A stretch of 64,000 nt of DNA, from NCBI RefSeq assembly GCF_025371035.1, contig NZ_JANZXB010000002.1:310001-374000 (forward strand), in the 5' to 3' direction. Below, piece after piece: positions 21,026-30,782 of the stretch (positions are counted from its first letter, which is position 1; each line of letters starts with the position of its first letter). The translations under genes and the position numbers were made by a program. The notes under the pieces are model-generated. The model did not search any database. It worked only from the letters and a program-made list of their open reading frames with translations, and was not told where the DNA came from. The DNA is from Sphingomonas sp. LC-1 (lineage in GTDB: Bacteria > Pseudomonadota > Alphaproteobacteria > Sphingomonadales > Sphingomonadaceae).

Positions 21026-22024
21026 ATGGCCAAGCTCGGCGACTGGATACAGCCCCATAAACATGGGATTTACGTGGCCCCCGCCAATGTGTGGGTCGAT
21101 CCCTCCGAACCCGAGCCACGCGCGCTCGTGACCCATGGCCATGCCGACCATGCACGCGGCGGGCATGGCACCGTCTGGGCGACGCCGGAGACGTTGGCGA
21201 TCATGGAGGCGCGCTATGGCCCGCAGACCGGCGTGCCGGTCGGGTATGGCGAGACGATCCGGTTGGGTGACGTGGAGGTGAGTTTCGTCCCCGCCGGGCA
21301 TGTGCTGGGATCGGCGCAGATCGTGCTCGACTATCGGGGCGAGCGGGTGGTGGTGTCGGGCGATTACAAGCGCCGCGCCGATCCGACCTGTGCCGCCTTC
21401 GAGCCGGTGAAATGCGACGTGTTCGTCACCGAGGCGACCTTCGCGCTGCCCGTCTTTCGCCACCCCGAAACGGGCGACGAGATCGACAAGCTGATCGCGC
21501 GGCTCCACGCCAATCCGACGCGCTGCGTGCTGGTCGGCGCCTATGCGCTGGGCAAGGCGCAACGGGTGATCGCCGAACTCCGCGTGCGGGGGCATGAGGC
21601 GCCCATTTATCTCCACGGTGCGCTGGCGCGGCTATGTGCACTCTATCAGGAATTGGGCGTCGATCTGGGCGAGCTCCGCATGGTGGCCGACACGCCCAAG
21701 GCGGAGATGGCGGGGCATGTCGTGATGTGCCCGCCGGGGGCGCTCAACGATCGCTGGTCGCGGCGACTGCCCGATCCGATCACCGCCATGGCCAGCGGCT
21801 GGATGCGGGTGCGCCAGCGCGCGCGGCAGAAGAATGTCGAGCTGCCGCTGATCCTGTCCGACCATGCCGATTGGGATGAGCTGACGACCACGCTGACCGA
21901 GATCGCGCCGCGCGAGGTGTGGGTGACGCATGGGCGCGAGGAGGCCTTGGTCCACTGGTGCGAGACGCGGCAGATGAAGGCGCGAGCCTTGGCCTTGGTG
22001 GGGTTCGAGGATGAGGATGATTGA
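21026..22024 (+). CDS. Ligase-associated MBL-fold exonuclease (beta-CASP-like)
   Basis: 332 residues with the metallo-beta-lactamase metal motif HGHADH at 37-42. Later motifs are PAGHVLGSAQIVLDY, VVSGDYKRRADPTCAAFEP, VGAYALGKAQRVIAEL, LSDHADWDEL and VTHGREEALVHW, in the order expected for DNA/RNA-processing MBL nucleases. AAGGA at 21011-21015 supports ATG 21026. It is divergent from the Lhr-like helicase; the starts are only about 20 bp apart, or overlap if the longer helicase starts are used. It matches the nuclease of the LigC/Lhr repair cassette, but no ligase gene follows. Confidence 0.9.
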   Translation: MAKLGDWIQPHKHGIYVAPANVWVDPSEPEPRALVTHGHADHARGGHGTVWATPETLAIMEARYGPQTGVPVGYGETIRLGDVEVSFVPAGHVLGSAQIVLDYRGERVVVSGDYKRRADPTCAAFEPVKCDVFVTEATFALPVFRHPETGDEIDKLIARLHANPTRCVLVGAYALGKAQRVIAELRVRGHEAPIYLHGALARLCALYQELGVDLGELRMVADTPKAEMAGHVVMCPPGALNDRWSRRLPDPITAMASGWMRVRQRARQKNVELPLILSDHADWDELTTTLTEIAPREVWVTHGREEALVHWCETRQMKARALALVGFEDEDD

Positions 22025-22121
22025 GATGGCGTAGCGTGGCCTTCGACTTCGCTCAGGCTGAACGGAGATTTGTCCCTTAACCCCGTTCAGGCTGAGCGAA
22101 GTCGAAGCCCACGCCCCACCT
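22025..22121. repeat. Family A inverted repeat between convergent genes
   Basis: GTGGCCTTCGACTTCGCTCAGGC (from 22036) and GTTCAGGCTGAGCGAAGTCGAAG (from 22085) are inverse copies about 25 bp apart, able to form a stem of roughly 25 bp. It fills the gap between the exonuclease stop and the convergent opgH stop and may stop transcription from both sides. Confidence 0.75.
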
Positions 22122-23921
22122 TCACACCAATGCCAATGGCCGCGCCGGTTCCGCCACCGCCGACCCCGGTACGGCGAAAACACCCTTCTTCGCCAGCCTT
22201 TCGCCCGGCCGCACCTTCGCCGTCTGCATCGCCAGCCACGGTGCCAGCAACAGCCCCAAGGTCACCGGTGACAGCCACGCCCCTAGCATCGGGTTCAAAA
22301 ACGACACGCCGAGCAGAACCACACCCACCCCCAGATGCCAGCGATAGCGCGGCATCGCGTCCGCCGCCGCCAGCCCGTCGCGCACCCGGCTTTGCGGGTT
22401 CCAGCCGGACGGCTTGCCGCGCACGATGTTGATCAGGTCGATCGTCTGGGTCAGCGCGATGGCGGGTGCGGTCAGGATCGACAACGGCACGTCGAGCGCC
22501 ACCGATGCGAAAATGCCCCGTGCGCCGCCATAGCTCGCCCGCCGGTCGCGGTCCGTCACGGCCCAGATGATGCTGAGGATCTTCGGCCCGAACAACAGGA
22601 CCAACGTCACCACCAGTACCTGGGTCGAGGTGACCGCGCGTACCGTCGCGGCATCATCGGACAGGCTTTGCGTGATCGAGGTGGCGATCAGGATCAACCA
22701 GGCGGGCGACATCAGATAGGCGAGCGCGCCGATGAACAGTTGCAACCGGCTGATCCAATGAAAACCGCTCGATCCCAGTAGCTTGAGATGCTGGGTATTG
22801 CCCTGCGCCCAGCGCCGGTCGCGCACCGCCTGGTCGATCAGCGTGGGGGGGAATTCCTCGAAACTGTCCTCGACCATCAGCATGTGGAGCCGCCACCCGC
22901 GCCGCCGCAGCAGCGCGGCCTCGACCATGTCATGGCTCATGATCGTGCCGCCAAAGGGCGGGCGTCCGGGCAGGTCGGGCAGGCCGCAGCTTTCGGCAAA
23001 GGCCTGAATGCGGATCAGCGCATTATGCCCCCAGAAGGTCGATTCGGACCCCGACCACCAGACGAGGCCCGCCGTCGAAATCGGCCCGTAGAAACGGCTG
23101 GCGAACTGCATCCAGCGCTGGAAGAAGGTCGTCGCGCCGATGATCATCGGTACGGTCTGGAGGAGCGCGATGGAGGGGCGCTGCTCCATGATCTGCGCCA
23201 TGCCGACGATGGTATCACCGCCCATCAGGCTGTCGGCGTCGAGCATCAGCATGAAGTCGTAGGCCGCACCCTGGTTGCGGATCCAGTCGGCGACATTGCC
23301 GGGCTTGCGGCCGACATTCTCGGTCCGGCGGCGATAATAGAGCGGCACGCGCAGCCGGGGGGCGAGGCTGGCCCAGGCGGCGCGTTCCTCCGCTTCCGCC
23401 GCCTCGCCCGAATCGGACAGGACGAAAAAGGCGAAGCGGTCGGCGGCGCCGGCGCGGTCGATCATGACCGCCATCCGCGCGATCCGGTCGAAGACGGCGT
23501 CGACATCCTCGTTATGCACCGGCACCAGCACCGCTGTGCGCGCGGTCAGCGGCGATCCGTGGCGCGGGGCCGCCACGATGCCGGGATGCGCGCGCGAGAT
23601 CAGCAGGACGAACCCGATCGCCGCCGTCACGAAGCCGAACGAAATCCAGGCGAAAAGCGGAAAGAACAGCAGCAGCAACACACCGTCGAGCAGGCTGAAC
23701 CCGTCACTGAGCAACGCTTCCTTGACCGAGGCGGAGGCGGCGGTGGCGAGCAGTCCGGTCAGCAGCACGAGCAGCAGACGCCGCGTCAATATGTCGTCGG
23801 GCGCCAGATTGACCCCGGCGCGCGGTTCGGGCGCATCATGGGGCGGGGGCGGGCCGTCGAACCGCTGGACTACCATGGTCAGCGGGGCCGGCGGCGGCAT
23901 CATGGCGCGCGAGTCGGTCAT
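22122..23921 (-). CDS. opgH: Glucans biosynthesis glucosyltransferase OpgH (MdoH)
   Basis: Inner-membrane glucosyltransferase that polymerises the osmoregulated periplasmic glucan backbone from UDP-glucose. 599 residues from ATG 23921, overlapping the opgG stop by four bases (ATGA). N-terminal TM helices lie at about 48-70 and 80-105. The GT2 core carries VPVHNEDVDAVFDRI, RKPGNVADWI, LMLDADS, a SHDMVEAALLRRRGW segment and RDRRWAQGNTQH (QxxRW-like). Several C-terminal TM helices follow. It is shorter than enterobacterial MdoH (about 850), mainly at the N-terminus, as in other alphaproteobacteria. The open frame upstream is a shadow of opgG. Confidence 0.93.
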   Translation of the reverse strand: MTDSRAMMPPPAPLTMVVQRFDGPPPPHDAPEPRAGVNLAPDDILTRRLLLVLLTGLLATAASASVKEALLSDGFSLLDGVLLLLFFPLFAWISFGFVTAAIGFVLLISRAHPGIVAAPRHGSPLTARTAVLVPVHNEDVDAVFDRIARMAVMIDRAGAADRFAFFVLSDSGEAAEAEERAAWASLAPRLRVPLYYRRRTENVGRKPGNVADWIRNQGAAYDFMLMLDADSLMGGDTIVGMAQIMEQRPSIALLQTVPMIIGATTFFQRWMQFASRFYGPISTAGLVWWSGSESTFWGHNALIRIQAFAESCGLPDLPGRPPFGGTIMSHDMVEAALLRRRGWRLHMLMVEDSFEEFPPTLIDQAVRDRRWAQGNTQHLKLLGSSGFHWISRLQLFIGALAYLMSPAWLILIATSITQSLSDDAATVRAVTSTQVLVVTLVLLFGPKILSIIWAVTDRDRRASYGGARGIFASVALDVPLSILTAPAIALTQTIDLINIVRGKPSGWNPQSRVRDGLAAADAMPRYRWHLGVGVVLLGVSFLNPMLGAWLSPVTLGLLLAPWLAMQTAKVRPGERLAKKGVFAVPGSAVAEPARPLALV

Positions 23922-25441
23922 AGCAGGAAGACAGGGGCCAGCACCGTCTCGGTCAGCGCCTTGCTGCCGCGCTTCAGGAACAGGCGGACATCGGCGGGAC
24001 CTTGCCCTTCGGGCGCGATGTCGGCGGTGATTCGCCAGCGATTGACCTGCCCGACCACTGGATAGGCGGCCTGGGTCAGCAGCTTGCCGCGCGTGACGGA
24101 CATATCGGCGGTGACGCCGCTTTGCCGGTCCAGCCCCGCCAGTGCCGGGCCGACGAAATCGACCACCAGCTTGCGTGCGCCGGGCGTGGGTTCCGCTCCG
24201 GGCCGCCCAGCGGCGCCGGTCCACTGGTCGACCGCATGGGCGACGGCGGGCACCAAGGTCGGGTCGGTCGACCCCCAGCTCAACCGGTAATCGAACTGCC
24301 GCTTCTGGCCCGCCCTGGGCGCGTCGGCGGGGTTCCAGAAGGCGACGATATTGTCGACCGTCTCCGACGCGGTGGGAAAGGCGTAGAGCATCACCTGGCC
24401 CCGGCCCCAATCCCCCTGCGGCTGGACCCACAAATTGGCGCGGCGGTCGTAAAAGGCCCCGTCGTCCTGATAATGGTCGAAGTCGCGGTCGCGCTGGAGC
24501 AGGCCGAAGCCGCGCGGATTGGTGTCGGCGAAGCTGTCCAACGTCGGGCGCGGCGGGTTGACCAAAGGCCGCCACAGCCGCTCGCCCGCGCCGGTGAGGA
24601 GCGCGAGGCCGTCCGAATCGTGAATCTCGGGTCGCCAGTCGCTGCCCGCCGCGCGATTGCCTTCGCCGTACCAGAACATGCTGGTCGCGGGCGCGATGCC
24701 CAGCCGCTCGACATCGCGGCGGAAGAACAGCACGGCCGACACCCGCTGCTCGACCCCGGTCGCGCCCTTTTGCGACTCGATCCTGTAGGCGCCGGTCACG
24801 CTCGGCCCGTCGAGCAGCGCATGGACGGTATAGGCCTGCGCGCCCGTCCGCTCGATCCAGAAGTCGGTAAAGGCGGGAAATTCCTCGCGCCCGTCGATGC
24901 CGGTATCGATCGCGATGCCGCGCGCCGACAGGCCATATTGGTCCTGCGCGCCCGCCGTCCGGAAATAGGACGCGCCCTGAAAGGCCAGCCAGTCGCTCTT
25001 GCCGTCCGCCGTCATCGCCCGGAAGCCGGCAATGCCGAGTGGCGGCGCATGGCCCGCCTCGGCAGTGAACAGGCCAGGCGAAAAGGGCACGGCGCGCGCC
25101 TGGCCATTCTCGACGATGTTGATCCCCACCGGATGGGGCGCATAGCGACCCAGCGGGAACAGCCGGATTCCCCCGGCCAGTGTCCGGTCGTCGCGATAGC
25201 GGATCGTCCCGACCGCGTCATAGTCGATCGCGGCAGCGGCCTCGATCTTGGCCTGCGAGCGATAGGGCTGGCGGGCCAGTGCTTCGGCCTGCGACTGGAG
25301 CGCGGACCAGGAAAAGGGCTTGGGTGTGCTCATCTTCGCCCCGCCCGAAGCGACCTGCGCGGCGGCACGGGCCGCCCATGCGGGGGACAGGCCCAATAGG
25401 GCAAAGGCCGCGACCAGCTCTCGACGATTGGCGTGGATCAT
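23918..25441 (-). CDS. opgG: Periplasmic glucans biosynthesis protein OpgG (MdoG)
   Basis: Periplasmic protein that builds or releases the branched glucan with OpgH. 507 residues from ATG 25441; an ATG at 25453 is also possible. The N-terminus ANRRELVAAFALLG...AAQ has a twin-arginine-like RR before the hydrophobic stretch, so Tat export is plausible. Family motifs: KPFSWSALQSQAEALA, YDAVGTIRYRDDRTL, LFPLGRYAP, FPAFTDFWIER, TSMFWYGEGNR, EIHDSDGLAL and QRDRDFDHYQDD. It forms an operon with opgH through a 4-bp overlap. A TonB receptor is divergent upstream. Confidence 0.93.
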   Translation of the reverse strand: MIHANRRELVAAFALLGLSPAWAARAAAQVASGGAKMSTPKPFSWSALQSQAEALARQPYRSQAKIEAAAAIDYDAVGTIRYRDDRTLAGGIRLFPLGRYAPHPVGINIVENGQARAVPFSPGLFTAEAGHAPPLGIAGFRAMTADGKSDWLAFQGASYFRTAGAQDQYGLSARGIAIDTGIDGREEFPAFTDFWIERTGAQAYTVHALLDGPSVTGAYRIESQKGATGVEQRVSAVLFFRRDVERLGIAPATSMFWYGEGNRAAGSDWRPEIHDSDGLALLTGAGERLWRPLVNPPRPTLDSFADTNPRGFGLLQRDRDFDHYQDDGAFYDRRANLWVQPQGDWGRGQVMLYAFPTASETVDNIVAFWNPADAPRAGQKRQFDYRLSWGSTDPTLVPAVAHAVDQWTGAAGRPGAEPTPGARKLVVDFVGPALAGLDRQSGVTADMSVTRGKLLTQAAYPVVGQVNRWRITADIAPEGQGPADVRLFLKRGSKALTETVLAPVFLL

Positions 25442-25575
25442 CGGTTCCAGCATCTCCTGCGATGGACGGGCAATCCCCCGTGGCTGCGCCAAGTCCGACC
25501 CGTTGTGCAACGCAACACGCGACGATCGGTTGCCAGAACGCCACCAGATGTTTCCAGGCATACGGTATAATATAT

Positions 25576-25603
25576 TTGACGGTTGCCGGTTTTCAGGTAG
25601 AAA
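25576..25603 (+). promoter_or_regulatory. Candidate promoter in AT-rich opgG/TonB-receptor divergent gap
   Basis: The gap 25560-25620 is unusually AT-rich for this genome. TTGACG at 25576-25581 followed by TAGAAA at 25598-25603 (16-bp spacer) could drive the receptor. The overlapping TATAAT-like sequences on both strands (25565-25575) could drive opgG. Strand assignment is uncertain. Confidence 0.3.
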
Positions 25604-25633
25604 TAATACCATAAACCAAAGAGGGGCTCCCAC

Positions 25634-28627
25634 ATGAACGTAAATTACAGGCGGCTGGCCTGTTCAGCCGGCGCGATTGCGATTGCGCTGCTGTCGGTTT
25701 CGCCGGTTCTGGCACAGACGGCACCTGGTGCCGCCAGGGATGATACGGTCGATTGCGTACCGGCGCCGGACAGGCCCTGTCCGCCCGATGCCACCCCATC
25801 GTCGGGCGACTCCAATGCTTCGGGCGGTGATGCGATCGTCGTCACCGGCACGCGTCTCCAGCGTCCCAGCCTGACCAGCAACAGCCCGCTGACCGTCGTC
25901 GACGCCGCCGAGATCCGCTATCAGGGCGCGGTCCAGGTCGAGAACGTATTGAACCGCCTGCCGCAGGTGACCCCGGACGCAAACGAGAACGCCTCGAACG
26001 GCTCGGACGGTACCGCGCGCGTGAACCTGCGTAACCTGGGCAGCAACCGCAACCTGGTGCTGATCAACGGACAGCGCATGCTGCCGGTGCAGGCCAACGA
26101 CCTGAACTTCATCCCCTCCGCGCTGGTCAAGCGGATCGACGTGGTGACCGGCGGTGCTTCGGCCGTTTATGGTTCCGACGCGATTTCGGGCGTGGTCAAC
26201 TTCATCCTGCGCGACGATCTGGAAGGCGTGCGGACCGACATCCAGTACGGCTTCGCCCAGCATCAGAACGACAATGCGTTCGCCCGCCGCATCCAGAGCC
26301 AGGCCAATTACCGCCTCGCCAATCGCAACGTGCTCGACGGGCAGAAGCTGGACGTCAACGTCGCCTTCGGCACCAACTTCCCCGACAATCGCGGCAATGT
26401 GACCGCCTATTTCGGCTATCGCGACACCAAGCCGGTTCTGCAGGGCAATCGCGACGTGTCGTCCTGCGCGTTCGATCCCGATGGCGCGGGCAACTCGACG
26501 CTGATCTGCGGCGGGTCGAGCAACAATCAATATGGTCTGTTCGACCCCATCACCGGCCCGAACGCCGATACCGGCCGGTTCAACAACACGCGGGACGGCA
26601 ACCGGACCTGGGTGCCCTACGACTCCAGCTTCCGCTATAACTACGCGCCGCTGAACTATTTCCAGCGCAACGACACGCGCTACACCGCCGGTGCCTTTGC
26701 GCATTACGAGATCACGCCGTCGGTCGAAGCCTATGGCAGCGTGATGTTCATGGACGACCACACCAATTCGCAGGTCGCCCCGTCCGCGCTGTTCCAGGGC
26801 TATACCTACTCGGTCAACTGCGACAATCCGTTCCTCAGTGCGCAGCAGGGCAATATCCTGTGCGGATCGGCCTATGGCACCAGCGCCACGCAGCAGCTTT
26901 ACATCGGCTATCGCCCGGTGGCGGGCAACGCCCGTCCGCGTCGTGACGATCTGCGCCATACCGATTACCGCTTCTCGGGCGGCGTGCGCGGCGAGATCGC
27001 GCCGGGCATCCGCTATGACGCCAACGCGCTGTTCTCGACGGTTCTCTACAACGAGACCTATGAGAACGACATCGACCCCACCCGCGCCAATCGCGGTATC
27101 CAGGTGGTCAACGTCAACGGCACCCCGACCTGCAAGTCGGTGGTCGATGGCAGCGACCCGCAGTGCGTTCCGCTCGACATCTTCCGCTACAACGGCATTT
27201 CGGACGCGGCGTTCAGCTATATCTACGCACCGACCTCGACCCGCGGCGTCGACAAGGAAACGGTGCTGAGCGGCAATATCAGCGCGGATCTGGGCACCTA
27301 TGGCGTCAAGTCGCCCTGGTCGGACGACGGCATCGGTGTCGTGCTCGGTATCGAGCATCGCTATGAAAGCCTGGAGTTCAAGGCCGACGCGCTGGCGCTG
27401 CAAAAGGGGACGAAGGAGACCCAGGGCCGCTTCGACGTGAACGAGCTGTTCGCCGAAATCGAAGTGCCGCTGATCCAGAATCGCCCCTTCTTCAAGGAGC
27501 TGTCGCTGAACGCGGGCTATCGCGGATCGGATTACAGCAACCTGTCCAAGATCGTCTCGACCTATAAGGCCGAGCTGTCCTGGGCGCCGAGCAGCGATAT
27601 CCGCCTGCGCGGCAGCTATAACCGCGCGATCCGCGCCGCCAACGTCTCGGAATTGTTCGGCCCGCAGTTCAACGGCAATGTCAGCGCTCAGGACCCCTGC
27701 GCCACCGCGACGCCGACCGCGACCTTCGCCCAGTGCGCCCGTACCGGCGTGACCCAGGCGCAATATGGCCGCATCACCGACTGCCCGGCGGAAACCTGCA
27801 CCGCGCAGTTCGGCGGCAATCCGGCGCTCAAGCCCGAGACGGCGGATACCTTCACCGCCGGTCTGGTGCTGACGCCCAGCTTCCTGCGACGGCTGTCCTT
27901 CTCGGTCGACTATTTCGACATCAAGGTGCGCGACTATATCGGATCGATCTCGGTCAACCAGACGATCAGCCAGTGCATCGCGACCGGCAATCCCTTCTTC
28001 TGCAACCTGTTCAAGCGTGATCCGCGCGGCGGCATCATCTTCGGCGACCAGGGCTATATCGTCTCGACGACGCAGAATACCGGTTCGCTGCGCACCTCGG
28101 GCGTGGACTTCGGCCTGGCCTATTCCCAGCCGCTCGGAGCGGTGGGGTCGCTGGCGATCGACTTCCAGGGCACCTGGAACCGCAAGCTGGTGAACGAGCC
28201 GGTACCGGGCCTGGGTTCCTATGACTGCGTCGGCTATTTCGGCCCCGTTTGCGGACAGCCGACGCCCGAATGGCGGCACCAGTCGCGCTTCACCTGGACC
28301 GACGCGTCGAAGGTGGGGACCATTTCGCTCAACTGGCGCTATATCGGCGCGACGAACCTGACCAACAATTCGTCCGACCCGAACCTGACCGGCACGCCGT
28401 CCATTTTCAACAGCCGGATCAAGGCGTACAGCTATTTCGATCTGGCGGCGACCGCCAAGGTGCAGGACGGCATCACCTTCCGCGCCGGTGTGAACAACCT
28501 GCTCGACAAGGACCCGCCGATCATCGCGCAGGGCCTGTTGTCCTCCTTCGGCAACGGCAACACCTATCCGGGCATGTACGACGCGGTTGGCCGGTCGGTG
28601 TTCATCGGCCTGACGGCGGAATTCTAA
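25634..28627 (+). CDS. TonB-dependent outer-membrane receptor
   Basis: 997 residues with a signal peptide (ends SPVLAQ near residue 28). A TonB-box-like DAIVVTGTRL precedes a plug domain (VENVLNRLPQVTPD, NLRNLGSNRNLVLINGQRM, VKRIDVVTGGASAVYGSDAISGVVNFIL). A long beta-barrel ends in ...GLTAEF, with the C-terminal aromatic residue needed for outer-membrane insertion. The plug VVTGGASAVYGSDAISGVVNF pattern belongs to the large sphingomonad TonB-receptor group. The ligand cannot be read from the sequence. It is divergent from opgGH, and a strong terminator follows 60 bp downstream. Confidence 0.92.
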   Translation: MNVNYRRLACSAGAIAIALLSVSPVLAQTAPGAARDDTVDCVPAPDRPCPPDATPSSGDSNASGGDAIVVTGTRLQRPSLTSNSPLTVVDAAEIRYQGAVQVENVLNRLPQVTPDANENASNGSDGTARVNLRNLGSNRNLVLINGQRMLPVQANDLNFIPSALVKRIDVVTGGASAVYGSDAISGVVNFILRDDLEGVRTDIQYGFAQHQNDNAFARRIQSQANYRLANRNVLDGQKLDVNVAFGTNFPDNRGNVTAYFGYRDTKPVLQGNRDVSSCAFDPDGAGNSTLICGGSSNNQYGLFDPITGPNADTGRFNNTRDGNRTWVPYDSSFRYNYAPLNYFQRNDTRYTAGAFAHYEITPSVEAYGSVMFMDDHTNSQVAPSALFQGYTYSVNCDNPFLSAQQGNILCGSAYGTSATQQLYIGYRPVAGNARPRRDDLRHTDYRFSGGVRGEIAPGIRYDANALFSTVLYNETYENDIDPTRANRGIQVVNVNGTPTCKSVVDGSDPQCVPLDIFRYNGISDAAFSYIYAPTSTRGVDKETVLSGNISADLGTYGVKSPWSDDGIGVVLGIEHRYESLEFKADALALQKGTKETQGRFDVNELFAEIEVPLIQNRPFFKELSLNAGYRGSDYSNLSKIVSTYKAELSWAPSSDIRLRGSYNRAIRAANVSELFGPQFNGNVSAQDPCATATPTATFAQCARTGVTQAQYGRITDCPAETCTAQFGGNPALKPETADTFTAGLVLTPSFLRRLSFSVDYFDIKVRDYIGSISVNQTISQCIATGNPFFCNLFKRDPRGGIIFGDQGYIVSTTQNTGSLRTSGVDFGLAYSQPLGAVGSLAIDFQGTWNRKLVNEPVPGLGSYDCVGYFGPVCGQPTPEWRHQSRFTWTDASKVGTISLNWRYIGATNLTNNSSDPNLTGTPSIFNSRIKAYSYFDLAATAKVQDGITFRAGVNNLLDKDPPIIAQGLLSSFGNGNTYPGMYDAVGRSVFIGLTAEF

Positions 28628-28688
28628 GGAAGGAGAGGGGGTGGCCGGAGCGCCGCCCCCGATCCGGTCCGACCATGCGACCCCAGCC

Positions 28689-28724
28689 TGCCCCGTCCGG
28701 TTCACGCCGGGCGGGGTCTTTTTG
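28689..28724 (+). terminator. Rho-independent terminator after the TonB receptor
   Basis: CCCCGTCCGG (28691-28700) pairs with CCGGGCGGGG (28707-28716) around TTCACG, with one G-T pair, followed by TCTTTTTG. It sits between the receptor and the convergent TlpA-like gene. Confidence 0.85.
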
Positions 28725-28783
28725 TGTCAGGGACGACGCTCCACCCGCCGGGTGATGAGGTGGCAGCGGTTCGGTCCGGTGGC

Positions 28784-29398
28784 TTACGCCTCGTCCAGCA
28801 ACCTGGTCGCCTCCGCCCCGGCCCAGTCGAAGCCGCCGGTGACGCGCCAGATTTCCTTGCCGTCCGCGCCATACAGGATCGTGGTCGGCAGGTTCGCCTT
28901 GTAATGGACGCTCAGGGACAGCTTGGGATCGAGATAGATGGGCAGCGCGTCCAGCGATTTGCCCGCCAGGAACGGCTTGACCTTGGCCGCGTCGTCCTGC
29001 GCCACCGCGATCACCGCGACCTTGCCCTTCAGACGTGCCGCGGTGGCGGCAAGCGTCGGCATTTCCGCCACGCATGGCCCGCACCAGGTCGCCCACAGGT
29101 TCATCAGCACCGGCTTGCCCCGAAAATCGGCCAGCGTCGCCGGCTTGCCGTCAAGGGTGGTGAAGCCGAGCGTCGGTGCCGCGTCGCCCTTATGGCTGCG
29201 GTCGACCGCGCCGGCGGGCTTGGGGGCTTCGGGTGAGGAGGAGGCGACTTCGCCGCCAGTCACTTCGCCACCGGTCACTTCGCCGCTCGAAACTTCACCG
29301 CTAGAGGTGTTGGCGGCTTGCTCCGGGGCGGGGCTTTGCTTATCGCACCCGGCGACCATCAGCCCCAGGAGACAGGCGATCACGGTACGCGACGACAT
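28784..29398 (-). CDS. TlpA-like thiol-disulfide oxidoreductase lipoprotein
   Basis: 204 residues from ATG 29398. A lipobox GLMVAGC ends at Cys18. Residues 32-51 are four tandem five-residue repeats ([20 protein letters not shown]) forming a linker. The thioredoxin domain carries [20 protein letters not shown] with the redox motif WCGPC at 105-109 and the cis-Pro region [12 protein letters not shown]. Likely an envelope-anchored disulfide reductase, for example for cytochrome c maturation or periplasmic thiol repair. Its partner is not visible. Its start codon interlocks with that of argH (CATG at 29396-29399), so neither gene can have a leader without running through the other. Confidence 0.9.
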   Translation of the reverse strand: MSSRTVIACLLGLMVAGCDKQSPAPEQAANTSSGEVSSGEVTGGEVTGGEVASSSPEAPKPAGAVDRSHKGDAAPTLGFTTLDGKPATLADFRGKPVLMNLWATWCGPCVAEMPTLAATAARLKGKVAVIAVAQDDAAKVKPFLAGKSLDALPIYLDPKLSLSVHYKANLPTTILYGADGKEIWRVTGGFDWAGAEATRLLDEA

Positions 29399-30782
29399 GG
29401 GCGGCTCCAACGCAATGTGGGGCGGGCGCTTCGCAGAAGGTCCCGCCGCGGTGATGCGCGAGATAAACGCGTCCATTCCCTTCGACAAGCGATTGTGGAA
29501 ACAGGACATCGCCGGGTCGAAAGCGCATGTCGCCATGCTGGGCAAACAGGGCATCGTGTCGGCAGAGGACGCCGCGACGATTTCCGCCGGGCTGGACCAA
29601 GTCGCCGAGGATTATGCCGCGAACGGCGTGGCCGAGGATCTGACCCTCGAAGACATCCATATGCAGACCGAGGCGAAGCTGGCCGCGCTGATCGGCCCGG
29701 TCGCGGGGCGGCTGCACACCGCACGGTCGCGCAACGACCAGGTGGCGACCGATTTCCGCCTGTGGGTGCGCGACGCGATCGACGAGACGCTGACCGCGCT
29801 CGGCGCGCTGCGTGAGGCGTTGCTGACTCGCGCCGAAGAGCATGCCGACAGCGTCATGCCGGGCTTCACGCACCTCCAGTCCGCGCAGCCGGTGACGCTG
29901 GGCCATCACCTGATGGCCTATCACGAGATGATCGTGCGCGACGCCAGCCGCTTTGCGGACGCGCGCGCGCGGATGAACCAGTGCCCGCTGGGCTCGGCGG
30001 CGCTGGCGGGGACGGGCTTCCCCGTCGACCGGCACATGACGGCGGCGGCGCTGGGCTTCGACGCACCGACGCGCAACTCGCTGGATGCGGTGAGCGACCG
30101 CGACTTCGCGATCGACTATCTCCAGGCAGCGACCAACTGCTCGCTGCACCTGTCGCGGCTTGCGGAAGAATTCGTGCTCTGGGCGTCGCAACCCTTCGGC
30201 TTCGTGGCGCTGTCCGACCAGTGGTCGACCGGCAGCTCGATCATGCCGCAGAAGCGCAACCCCGACGCGGCCGAGCTGGTGCGCGGCCATGCGGGACGGA
30301 TCATGGGATGCATGACCAGCCTGATGGTCACGATGAAGGGCCTGCCGCTCGCCTATTCCAAGGACATGCAGGACGACAAGCCGCCGGTGTTCGAGGCACA
30401 CGACCTGCTGGCGCTGTCGATCGCGGCGATGACCGGCATGATCCAGAGCGCCACCTTCCGCACGGAGCGGATGCGCGGCGTCGCGGAGGCGGGCTTCTCG
30501 ACCGCGACCGATCTGGCCGACTGGCTGGTCCGGGTCGGCGGCATCCCCTTCCGCGAGGCGCATCACATCACCGGGCGCGCAGTGAAACTGGCCGAGGAGA
30601 AGGGCGTGATGTTGCACCAGCTGTCCATCGACGACCTGACCGGCATCGACGCGCGGATCGACGACAGCATCTATGACGTGCTGTCGGTCGATGCCTCGGT
30701 CGCCAGTCGGGTCAGCTTCGGCGGCACCGCGCCCGCCAATGTCCGCGCCGCCATCGCGACCGCGCGGGGCCTGCGGCCGTGA
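29397..30782 (+). CDS. argH: Argininosuccinate lyase
   Basis: Cleaves argininosuccinate to arginine and fumarate, the last step of arginine synthesis. 461 residues; [11 protein letters not shown] opens the domain. [18 protein letters not shown] and TVLGHH-type residues ([15 protein letters not shown]) form the active site, and the fumarase-family signature [12 protein letters not shown] lies near 279-290. ATG 29397 gives a leading MGGSNA; ATG 29415 is an alternative closer to the conserved MWGGRF. The stop overlaps the next gene's GTG start, giving an argH-lipoprotein-lysA operon. Confidence 0.96.
   Translation: MGGSNAMWGGRFAEGPAAVMREINASIPFDKRLWKQDIAGSKAHVAMLGKQGIVSAEDAATISAGLDQVAEDYAANGVAEDLTLEDIHMQTEAKLAALIGPVAGRLHTARSRNDQVATDFRLWVRDAIDETLTALGALREALLTRAEEHADSVMPGFTHLQSAQPVTLGHHLMAYHEMIVRDASRFADARARMNQCPLGSAALAGTGFPVDRHMTAAALGFDAPTRNSLDAVSDRDFAIDYLQAATNCSLHLSRLAEEFVLWASQPFGFVALSDQWSTGSSIMPQKRNPDAAELVRGHAGRIMGCMTSLMVTMKGLPLAYSKDMQDDKPPVFEAHDLLALSIAAMTGMIQSATFRTERMRGVAEAGFSTATDLADWLVRVGGIPFREAHHITGRAVKLAEEKGVMLHQLSIDDLTGIDARIDDSIYDVLSVDASVASRVSFGGTAPANVRAAIATARGLRP

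Noticed and set aside
20690-21616. 308-residue frame spanning the helicase/exonuclease divergence
   Set aside because: Overlaps both confirmed genes out of frame; no motif and no start signal.
25664-28705. 1013-residue open frame on the minus strand opposite the TonB receptor
   Set aside because: Shadow of the receptor gene; low-complexity composition typical of codon mirror reading.
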